This document shows, in pieces, positions 6,563-12,490 of a DNA stretch of 29,195 nucleotides. This DNA comes from a virus: positions 1 to 29,195 of IMG/VR virus record IMGVR_UViG_3300007514_000050; one strand, given 5' to 3'. The number at the start of each line of letters is the position of its first letter. Position 1 is the stretch's first letter. The notes beneath the pieces were generated by a model that ran no database searches, was not told where the DNA came from, and was given only the letters and a program-made list of their open reading frames with translations. The translations under genes and the position numbers were made by a program.

Positions 6563-7248
6563 TGGAGATAATTGATAATCTAAAACCTATCAATACCCTC
6601 AAGCAAGCATTGGATATAGTGCAAGGAGTATCTTCTCCAGGCAAGATGCCAGTGCCCGCTTATAATCTACCTATAGATGAATGTAGAACTGGTAGAAAAT
6701 TAAGGGTAATGAAGGATAAGAAAGGTCGGATTACTGTCTGCTCTAATTGCTATGCGGGCAAGGGTAACTATAAGAGATATGAAAAGAATATATTACCCGC
6801 CCTCTATAGAAGATTAGAGGCGATAAACAATCCACGCTGGGTAGATGCCTTTGTGTATATACTCACGCATCAGAAACAGATACTCAAACATAAAGTATTT
6901 AGATGGCACGATAGTGGGGATATTCAGAGCCCTGATCATTTGGATAAGATTGTCCAGATTGCAAGGCGCACCCCTCAGATAAAACACTGGTTGCCCACGA
7001 AGGAAGCAAGGGATATAAAGAATTATCCAGGTCCAGTCCCAGAAAATCTAGTGATCAGGCTGAGTGGCACTTTCGTGGATGGACCACCACCAGATTATAT
7101 AAATACATCTGTGGCAACTTCAGATGTGGATAAGGTAACTTGCTTGGCAAGTCTGCCTAAAGAACATCCTAAGAAACAGAAAGGATGTCAAAGTTGTAGG
7201 GAATGTTGGGATGCAACAGTAAAAAATGTTGCATATTTTAATCACTAA
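6562..7248 (+). CDS. GP88-like protein (gene product 88 family)
   Basis: The start is the ATG at 6562, in a TGATG overlap with the preceding stop and 6 bases after AAGGA. The protein shows the pattern I associate with the phage gene product 88 family, which was first named in mycobacteriophages. SPGKMPVPAYNLP is followed by a Cys motif CSNCYAGKGNYKRYEKNILP, a basic helical part, and WHDSGDIQS followed by WLPTKEARDIKNY. Near the C-terminus come CLASLPKEH and the cluster CQSCRECWDATVKNVAYFNH. Five or six Cys residues suggest a bound metal ion or an iron-sulphur cluster. The biochemical role of the family is not known to me. It is the largest gene in this set of small early genes. Confidence 0.8.
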   Translation: MEIIDNLKPINTLKQALDIVQGVSSPGKMPVPAYNLPIDECRTGRKLRVMKDKKGRITVCSNCYAGKGNYKRYEKNILPALYRRLEAINNPRWVDAFVYILTHQKQILKHKVFRWHDSGDIQSPDHLDKIVQIARRTPQIKHWLPTKEARDIKNYPGPVPENLVIRLSGTFVDGPPPDYINTSVATSDVDKVTCLASLPKEHPKKQKGCQSCRECWDATVKNVAYFNH

Positions 7249-7263
7249 TAGTAGGGAGGATAT

Positions 7264-7587
7264 ATGAAACTACTAGAAGTATGTGCAGAGAAGCAGTTGG
7301 AACTCTATAAAAACCAGCAAGGGAAGATAATGACTGTGTCGTTTATCAAGAAGGATGGAAGTATTAGACATCTTAATGGTAGATTTGGCGTAAGTAAGTA
7401 TCTTAAAAGTGGTGAACACCATAACTGGACTCATAGTTATGATAGACACTACCTAACTATATTTGATATGCAAAAATTAGCATATCGAGTAATCAATCTA
7501 AAGACTGTGCTCGCTGTTCAGGCTGAAGGTAATAGATACCTGATCATAGACCATATCAAGGAATGGATAGGGGGTATTGGAAGATGA
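7264..7587 (+). CDS. SH3 beta-barrel-like phage protein (107 aa)
   Basis: The segment KIMTVSFIKKDGSIRHLNGRFGVSKYLK, followed later by DRHYLTIFDMQKLAYRVINL, is the pattern of a small phage family usually annotated as SH3 beta-barrel fold-containing protein: V-F-x-K-x-D-G, R-x-G-V-x-K-Y-L and F-D-x-x-x-x-x-Y-R-x-I-N-L. The biological role of that family is unknown. GGGAGG lies 6 bases before the ATG. The end overlaps the next gene by ATGA. Confidence 0.75.
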   Translation: MKLLEVCAEKQLELYKNQQGKIMTVSFIKKDGSIRHLNGRFGVSKYLKSGEHHNWTHSYDRHYLTIFDMQKLAYRVINLKTVLAVQAEGNRYLIIDHIKEWIGGIGR

Positions 7588-7853
7588 GAAAATCACAAAC
7601 TAAACTGTATTGCTTACGTCTTGATGGATATGAGGTACGTAAGTTTAATGATATACTTGAAGACTTCCTTATAGTCTTTAACTCAAATGAATCTCTGTCT
7701 TCAGACTTTCAGAATACCTATGCCTTTCTCACTGCAAGAGAGAGAGATTGGAATGCTGAGATTTGGGAGCAGAGAATGTCGATAAAGGCACTCGCTGATA
7801 TTGAAGAACAGATGAAAATGGAGCGAGAATATATGGATGAGGTGAAACAATGA
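7584..7853 (+). CDS. Hypothetical protein (89 aa)
   Basis: I choose the ATG at 7584, which overlaps the preceding stop as ATGA and follows AGGGGG at 9 bases; an earlier ATG at 7563 lacks spacing from any ribosome binding site. The protein is charged and likely helical in its second half (REREYMDEVKQ-type ending, with WNAEIWEQRM before it). The first part, KLYCLRLDGYEVRKFNDILE, could be two strands and a helix. No family is recognised. Confidence 0.72.
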   Translation: MRKSQTKLYCLRLDGYEVRKFNDILEDFLIVFNSNESLSSDFQNTYAFLTARERDWNAEIWEQRMSIKALADIEEQMKMEREYMDEVKQ

Positions 7854-8035
7854 GTTTAGATTATAGTGATATATATGAACTCGGAGTTGAATCTGATTGC
7901 TGTGGTGCTAGTGTTGTATGGGTAGATTTATGTACCGAATGTAAAGAACACTGCACCCCAGTGGATTTAGAAGAAAGAGAACTAATGGATGATTACAGAG
8001 ATGCTGGTATGAGTCCAGGAGATTTCTTTAGATAG
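7850..8035 (+). CDS. Small Cys-rich, probable zinc-binding protein (61 aa)
   Basis: An ATGA overlap and a GAGGTG ribosome binding site define the start. The segment ESDCCGASVVWVDLCTECKEHC has the layout of a small zinc ribbon: a CC pair, eleven to twelve residues later a CxxC, then a third Cys. The rest is acidic (DLEERELMDDYRDAGMSPGD). Small zinc-ribbon proteins of this type recur in phage early regions with unknown targets. It is immediately upstream of the methyltransferase (9 bases). Confidence 0.75.
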   Translation: MSLDYSDIYELGVESDCCGASVVWVDLCTECKEHCTPVDLEERELMDDYRDAGMSPGDFFR

Positions 8036-8044
8036 GAGTAATAT

Positions 8045-9169
8045 ATGAATGTATTAAGTTTGTTTGATGGTTCAAGCTGTGGACAGGTAGCGCTTGAGCG
8101 TGCTGGTATCCAAGTGGATAACTACTTTGCATCAGAGATAGACAAATGGGCAGAGAAGATAGCACTAAAGAACTACCCTAACACTATACATATAGGACCA
8201 GTTGAATTTGTCAGTGCTAGACAACTGCCAGATATTGACCTGATCTTAGCGGGCTCACCCTGTCAGGGATTTAGTTTTTCTGGTAAGGGATTAGCGTTTG
8301 ATGACCCCAGGTCCGCACTATTCTTTGAGTTTGTGAGGCTACTGGATGAGTGTCGTAAGTTTAATCCAGATGTCAAATTCTTACTGGAAAATGTGAGGAT
8401 GAAGCAAGAGTACCAAGATGTGATAAGTAAATATCTAGGTGTCCAACCTATCGCCATCAACTCAAGTCTGATGAGCGCACAAAATAGATACAGATTGTAT
8501 TGGTGCAACTGGGATGTGGAACAACCAGATGATCAGGGAATACTCCTAAAGGATATACTCTTAGAAGGAGTAGGTGATAGTGTAAGGAATCAAGGCACTA
8601 AGGTGATGAAGACTGGTATAGATAAGGCTCACTGTCTACTGGCTAGGGATTACAAGGGATTCGGCAATCAAGATATGACTGGCGTGAGAACTTGTGAACT
8701 CAGAGAGTATGACGAGAGTGAGGAGTGTCATCATATTGGCACGGCCCTGGATATAAATGGGCACGACATACTTAAGCGTGTCTATTCGGATACAGGTAAG
8801 AGTCCTACCCTCAATAGTATGGGTGGAGGTAATCGAGAGCCCAAAGTATTAGTGGCTAGGATGGTAGGAAGAAGGATAAATCCTTTCACAGGCAAGAGGG
8901 ATGACTATAATATGGACATCAAACCTAAGCAAAGACTTGAGCCGAGAAAGGATAATAAGAGTGGTTGTCTAACGACTGTGGATAAGGACAACCTAGTGGT
9001 AGAGAAAGGAACATACAGACCTCTACTACCCATCGAGATGGAACGACTACAGACTTTGCCCGACAATTATACTGAGGGTGTGAGTAATACTCAGCGTAAG
9101 AAAATGTTAGGCAATGGATGGACAGTCAATATAATCTCACATATTCTAAAGCAAGGAGAACTGGTATGA
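8045..9169 (+). CDS. DNA cytosine-5 methyltransferase, orphan
   Basis: The 374-residue protein shows the ordered motifs of the C5 family (Pfam DNA_methylase). Motif I is LFDGSSCGQVAL, which binds S-adenosylmethionine. Motif IV is GSPCQGFS with catalytic C73. Motif VI is ENV (115-117), motif VIII QNRYR (146-150), motif IX RLQTLPDNYT, and motif X GNGWTV (356-361). Residues of roughly 170-320 between VIII and IX form the target recognition domain, so the site cannot be read from sequence by eye. GGAGT precedes the ATG. No restriction endonuclease gene is adjacent, so it is an orphan enzyme, most simply for self-protection against host restriction. The strong GATC context bias of this genome (see findings) makes its specificity worth measuring. 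Confidence 0.93.
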   Translation: MNVLSLFDGSSCGQVALERAGIQVDNYFASEIDKWAEKIALKNYPNTIHIGPVEFVSARQLPDIDLILAGSPCQGFSFSGKGLAFDDPRSALFFEFVRLLDECRKFNPDVKFLLENVRMKQEYQDVISKYLGVQPIAINSSLMSAQNRYRLYWCNWDVEQPDDQGILLKDILLEGVGDSVRNQGTKVMKTGIDKAHCLLARDYKGFGNQDMTGVRTCELREYDESEECHHIGTALDINGHDILKRVYSDTGKSPTLNSMGGGNREPKVLVARMVGRRINPFTGKRDDYNMDIKPKQRLEPRKDNKSGCLTTVDKDNLVVEKGTYRPLLPIEMERLQTLPDNYTEGVSNTQRKKMLGNGWTVNIISHILKQGELV

Positions 9170-9399
9170 ATATAAAATTATTATTAGAAGATATAGAATT
9201 AACACCACATACTTGGATAAGTTTGTATAGTGACTTGGCTAATTTTGTTCTTGAGCACTCATCACTGGACCCGATATGGACAGAGGATGAGAATGGTGAC
9301 GAGGTTATGACTGAGGAAAAACAAGATGAGTTCTGTTATATTGTTGATGAAGTTGAGCGTATAATGGAAGCTAATGGATTAGTCAAGGGGAATGATTGA
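9166..9399 (+). CDS. Hypothetical acidic protein (77 aa)
   Basis: The start at 9166 overlaps the methyltransferase stop as ATGA and follows AGGAG by 7 bases; the longer frame from 9118 lies wholly inside the methyltransferase and has no ribosome site. The protein begins MNIKLLLEDIELTPHTWISL and is acidic and mostly helical, ending EVERIMEANGLVKGND. No family recognised. Coupling to the methyltransferase suggests co-expression only. Confidence 0.75.
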   Translation: MNIKLLLEDIELTPHTWISLYSDLANFVLEHSSLDPIWTEDENGDEVMTEEKQDEFCYIVDEVERIMEANGLVKGND

Positions 9400-9638
9400 T
9401 GGCTTACAATAAGAAAAAAGATAAGAAGTACAGAGTCATACAGGGATTTACAATGTACCCACCATACTTAGATGGTCGTGTTGATGGGGATATAGCGTAT
9501 GATAGGTATGGTAACTGGATGAGTTACGAAGACAGAACCAAGATGTACCAAAGAAAGAAGAAAGAAAGGGAGGATTGGCGTAAGAACAATCCTAATATTA
9601 TAAATAAGCGTGATGATATCACGGAGGATGATGTATGA
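9399..9638 (+). CDS. Hypothetical basic protein (79 aa)
   Basis: The ATG at 9399 overlaps the preceding stop as TGATG and follows AAGGGGA at 8 bases. The protein starts MAYNKKKDKKYRVIQGFTMY, has an aromatic middle (PPYLDGRVDGDIAYDRYGNW) and a highly charged helix (KMYQRKKKEREDWRKNNPN). It is rich in Tyr and Lys. I do not recognise a family. Confidence 0.75.
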   Translation: MAYNKKKDKKYRVIQGFTMYPPYLDGRVDGDIAYDRYGNWMSYEDRTKMYQRKKKEREDWRKNNPNIINKRDDITEDDV

Positions 9639-9952
9639 AAGAGTATAATGTGCAAGTATGCCTAGTCCAGGAGTCTAACTTTGATGTAACAGTTGAAGCG
9701 GAATCTGAGGATGAGGCACAAGACCTGGTTACAGATCAGGTATGGAGTGATGAGCTACATCGAGAGATAAGATGTACTAATGAGATTGTTTCTGAGGATT
9801 ACACTGTCGAAGAAGTACCTTATGATTTTGACATCTATGATGCTAACGATGAATGGCTTGACACAATGTATGAACAGTACACTGCGACTGGAGCACTAGA
9901 AGAATACAATTCAATGGGGCTCGGCATAGGTGACTACGCTGAAAGGAGGTAA
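9635..9952 (+). CDS. Hypothetical very acidic protein (105 aa)
   Basis: The start is set by GGAGG and an ATGA overlap. The first 50 residues (VQVCLVQESNFDVTVEAESE, then DEAQDLVTDQV) have the strand-helix pattern of small ferredoxin-like phage domains in which a V-x-V-E-A-x-S-E-D-E-A segment leads into a helix. The remainder is dominated by Asp and Glu. Such charge is typical of DNA-mimic inhibitors of restriction or RNA polymerase, but that is speculation without structure. Confidence 0.78.
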   Translation: MKEYNVQVCLVQESNFDVTVEAESEDEAQDLVTDQVWSDELHREIRCTNEIVSEDYTVEEVPYDFDIYDANDEWLDTMYEQYTATGALEEYNSMGLGIGDYAERR

Positions 9953-9954
9953 GT

Positions 9955-10137
9955 ATGGGTAAGATGTCAGACATACATATAGGATTGCGAGAAGCAGGCA
10001 TTGATCCGGAAGATGAGGATGCAGTGATGCAGTATATGATGGATTATGCTATGCAATATATGTCAACTGAGGAGTATCTGAAAGAGCACATCGCTCAAGA
10101 AAAATTAATTTCAGAAAACAACCCCAGAGGACACTAA
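9955..10137 (+). CDS. Hypothetical small acidic protein (60 aa), last gene of the first early block
   Basis: AAAGGAGGT, the strongest ribosome binding site in the block, lies just before the ATG at 9955. The product is short and Met-rich, with helical segments (IGLREAGIDPEDEDAVMQYM and STEEYLKEHIAQEKLIS). No family recognised. A 250-base noncoding stretch with large hairpins follows. Confidence 0.72.
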   Translation: MGKMSDIHIGLREAGIDPEDEDAVMQYMMDYAMQYMSTEEYLKEHIAQEKLISENNPRGH

Positions 10138-10160
10138 AAGTATGCTATAATTTTCACCTT

Positions 10161-10225
10161 ACTAAGAAAGTCTAGGTTATTTATATATATATTAGTATTA
10201 GTATAAATTCCTAGACAGTCTTAGT
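10161..10225. repeat. Long imperfect hairpin, arm 16 bp
   Basis: ACTAAGAAAGTCTAGG (10161-10176) pairs with CCTAGACAGTCTTAGT (10210-10225) with two mismatches in 16, around a 33-base AT-rich loop. No T-run follows, so it is not an ordinary terminator. It lies between the small-gene block and the replication module. Confidence 0.7.
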
Positions 10226-10239
10226 TAGTCTTAGTCTTA

Positions 10240-10288
10240 CTAAGAGTACACTGGTTTTTTCCTTCCTTATTTTCCAGTGTACCCTTAG
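10240..10288. repeat. Strong hairpin, 15-bp arms with one mismatch
   Basis: CTAAGAGTACACTGG (10240-10254) pairs with CCAGTGTACCCTTAG (10274-10288); only one of the 15 positions is mismatched. The 19-base loop is nearly all pyrimidine and starts with six T. The right arm is not followed by T, so possible roles are an RNase III-type processing site, a transcription pause or an origin structure. Confidence 0.75.
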
Positions 10289-10318
10289 TGGGATTAACCA
10301 CTAGATTGGCGTATTCCA

Positions 10319-10336
10319 ATATTGGCGTGCGCTAAT
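10319..10336 (+). repeat. 18-bp dispersed element, copy 4 (one base changed)
   Basis: ATATTGGCGTGCGCTAAT differs from the other three copies by one C to T change. A partial copy (ATTGGCGT) lies just upstream at 10305. Downstream, GACC-TTCG-GGTC (10344-10355) would form a stable UUCG hairpin near the 5' end of any RNA starting at the element. The SSB gene begins 51 bases after the element. Confidence 0.82.
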
Positions 10337-10387
10337 ATTAAGGGACCTTCGGGTCATAATTTAATGTTAATGTATAAGGAGATATAT

Positions 10388-10771
10388 ATGAGTGCTATGA
10401 CTTTAGCTGGTACTGTGGTTTTTAACCACGTTACACAACCCGATGTATATAAGGGTACGGAGAAATATTCTTTGACAGTTAGTTTGGATAAGAGTAGTAA
10501 GAAACTTGCTGAGAAACTAGGTCTTAAGACTACTGAGTATGATGGCAACACGCAGATTACTATGAAACGTAAGGTAGACTTTGGACAGCCTAAGGTTTAC
10601 AACGCTGACAAAGAGGAGGTAGGTGTTAGTCATCTCTCTCTCTTTGGAGATGAGGTAACTGTCAAGGTTAAGCAAGGTAAGGGAGACTATGATGCTTACA
10701 CATACCTGGAAGCAATCAGAGTCGAGGCAAAGGCAGAGGGTGTGGAAGATGGAGACCCATCTGACTTTTAA
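10388..10771 (+). CDS. Single-stranded DNA-binding protein, T7 gp2.5-like
   Basis: I place the start at the ATG 10388, preceded by AAGGAG at 7-8 bases; this gives 127 residues. The body is beta-rich with alternating hydrophobic and charged residues (YSLTVSLDKSSKKL; HLSLFGDEVTVKVKQGKGDY), as in an OB fold. The C-terminus EGVEDGDPSDF is acidic and ends in Phe, which is the hallmark of the T7 gp2.5 group, where this tail touches the polymerase and helicase. It protects and organises single strands during replication and recombination. The gene is the first of the replication module, directly upstream of the primase-helicase. Confidence 0.83.
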   Translation: MSAMTLAGTVVFNHVTQPDVYKGTEKYSLTVSLDKSSKKLAEKLGLKTTEYDGNTQITMKRKVDFGQPKVYNADKEEVGVSHLSLFGDEVTVKVKQGKGDYDAYTYLEAIRVEAKAEGVEDGDPSDF

Positions 10772-10799
10772 CTTTAACGACAGGCATTGTTAAGGTGTG

Positions 10800-10817
10800 G
10801 GGCTACTTAGGTAGCCC
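10800..10817 (+). repeat. Short perfect hairpin between SSB and primase-helicase
   Basis: GGGCTAC (10800-10806) and GTAGCCC (10811-10817) form a 7-bp stem with a 4-base loop, followed by TACTAATTTT. It could weakly attenuate transcription or set the ratio of SSB to helicase by mRNA processing. It ends 23 bases before the primase-helicase ATG. Confidence 0.5.
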
Positions 10818-10840
10818 TACTAATTTTCAAGGGAGGATAT

Positions 10841-12490
10841 ATGGAAAATAAATTGCTCTATAAGGAGCAATGTCCGAGCTGTGCAGCCAGTGGTGGTGAC
10901 ACAAGTAAAGACAATATGGCTGTCTATTCAGATGGTCAGACACACTGCTTTGCTTGTGGTGAGCACGGACATACTAAGCATCCACCAGGTCCATACTATA
11001 ATAAGGATAATAGTGAGGACAAGGACTGGGTAGCAGAGTATAGAGGTGAGTTCTACAGCCTACCTGATCGTAAACTTCGAGCTGAAACCTTAGAGAAGTA
11101 CAAGGTAAAGGCAGAGAAGGATGACAAAGGCAATATCATAAAGCATCACTACCCTTTCCATAATAAGAAGGGTGTGATGGTTGGTATAAAAACTAGATTA
11201 GTAGCCAACAAGAAGTTCTTTAGTGCTGGGGATACTAGGAAAACAAACGCTCTGTTCGGTCAGAATTTGTTTAAGCCTGGAGGAAAGTTTGTTACCCTGT
11301 GTGAAGGTGAGTTGGATGCTATGGCAGCTTATGAAATGTTTGGTTCTAAGTGGGCGTGTGTTAGTGTACCTAATGGTGTGAATTGTGTGGCTAATATCAA
11401 GGCTAATCTTGAGTGGCTGGATTCATTTGAAACAGTAGTAATATGTTTTGATAATGATGTAGCTGGTCGAGAGGCTGCTAAATTAGTTGCACCCATACTA
11501 GGTCCTAACAAATGTAAGATACTCACACTAGCAAAACATAAGGATGCAAATGATTACCTTGTCAACAACGACAGTAAGGCATTTTATGATGAGTGGTGGA
11601 ATGATGCGAAGCCATTTATAGTATCTGGTGTTGCAACTATAGAGGATATGCGTAGTGCTATGCTCCAATATAAAGACACAGAACTAATACCTTTGCCCGA
11701 TTCATTTGGTAATCTAAACGAGATGATGAGAGGCGGTGTAGCAAGAGGTGAATTAGTGTCTGTGATTGCACACACATCTATAGGTAAGACAACTATACTC
11801 AACGAGTTAATCTATCACTTCGCTGTTAATACTAAAGAGAAGATAGGTTGTTTTATGGTTGAGGATAATATAGATGAGACGATCAGGAAGGTAGTGAGTG
11901 TGCATACTGGTGAGAATATGCAACTGCTCAAGCCTACTGACTTGAATGTTGATAAGATTATGGATGAAGCAGTAGAAATAGGATTTGCATCTAAGATACA
12001 GCTACACAACGATGGTGGTGGTAGTGTGGACCTGGAAGAAATGTTTGCTAAGATTAGGTACTTCATTAAAGGAGTTGGATGTACTGTGATATTAGTGGAC
12101 CCACTACACACAGCCATTAAGAATCTATCTAATGAGAACATCGAAGAAGTTATGGATAGATTTATCAAGTTATGTAAAGAGACCAAGGCTACTGTGATAC
12201 TGAGTACGCATACCAGGAAGCCTGACGATGGCTCTCATCCACATAAGATATGTGAGTATGATGTTAAAGGTAGTGGAGCAATACCACAAGCCTGTCATAC
12301 TAACATACTATTCTCAAGAGATAAGCTGGCTGAGGATGATTACGAGAGGAACTCTACTAGGATTCGTGTGCCGAAACTTAGGCGCACTGGTCAGACTGGT
12401 GAGGGTGGATGGACATACTTCAATGGTGTTACTGGAAGACTAGAGAAGGGACATAAGCCTAGCTTAGGGGATGATGATGCGGACTTTTAG
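10841..12490 (+). CDS. Primase-helicase, T7 gp4-like
   Basis: The 549-residue protein has all parts of the T7 gp4 architecture. An N-terminal zinc-binding domain carries C11xxC14 and C36xxC39. The TOPRIM primase core has CEGELDAMA (E155) and ICFDNDVAG (D204, D206). A RecA-like helicase of the DnaB type has Walker A AHTSIGKTT (310-318), Walker B VILVDPLHT (about 416-424) and STHTRKP (about 455-461). The C-terminus GDDDADF is acidic and ends in Phe, as in T7 gp4, where it binds the polymerase. It unwinds the fork and makes RNA primers. The end of the gene overlaps the polymerase start; the repeated GAT codons of the acidic tail provide the ATG starts of the polymerase gene. GGGAGG precedes its own ATG. 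Confidence 0.96.
   Translation: MENKLLYKEQCPSCAASGGDTSKDNMAVYSDGQTHCFACGEHGHTKHPPGPYYNKDNSEDKDWVAEYRGEFYSLPDRKLRAETLEKYKVKAEKDDKGNIIKHHYPFHNKKGVMVGIKTRLVANKKFFSAGDTRKTNALFGQNLFKPGGKFVTLCEGELDAMAAYEMFGSKWACVSVPNGVNCVANIKANLEWLDSFETVVICFDNDVAGREAAKLVAPILGPNKCKILTLAKHKDANDYLVNNDSKAFYDEWWNDAKPFIVSGVATIEDMRSAMLQYKDTELIPLPDSFGNLNEMMRGGVARGELVSVIAHTSIGKTTILNELIYHFAVNTKEKIGCFMVEDNIDETIRKVVSVHTGENMQLLKPTDLNVDKIMDEAVEIGFASKIQLHNDGGGSVDLEEMFAKIRYFIKGVGCTVILVDPLHTAIKNLSNENIEEVMDRFIKLCKETKATVILSTHTRKPDDGSHPHKICEYDVKGSGAIPQACHTNILFSRDKLAEDDYERNSTRIRVPKLRRTGQTGEGGWTYFNGVTGRLEKGHKPSLGDDDADF

Noticed and set aside
10240-10288. Hairpin as rho-independent terminator
   Set aside because: No T-run follows either arm in the outward direction; the T-run is in the loop.
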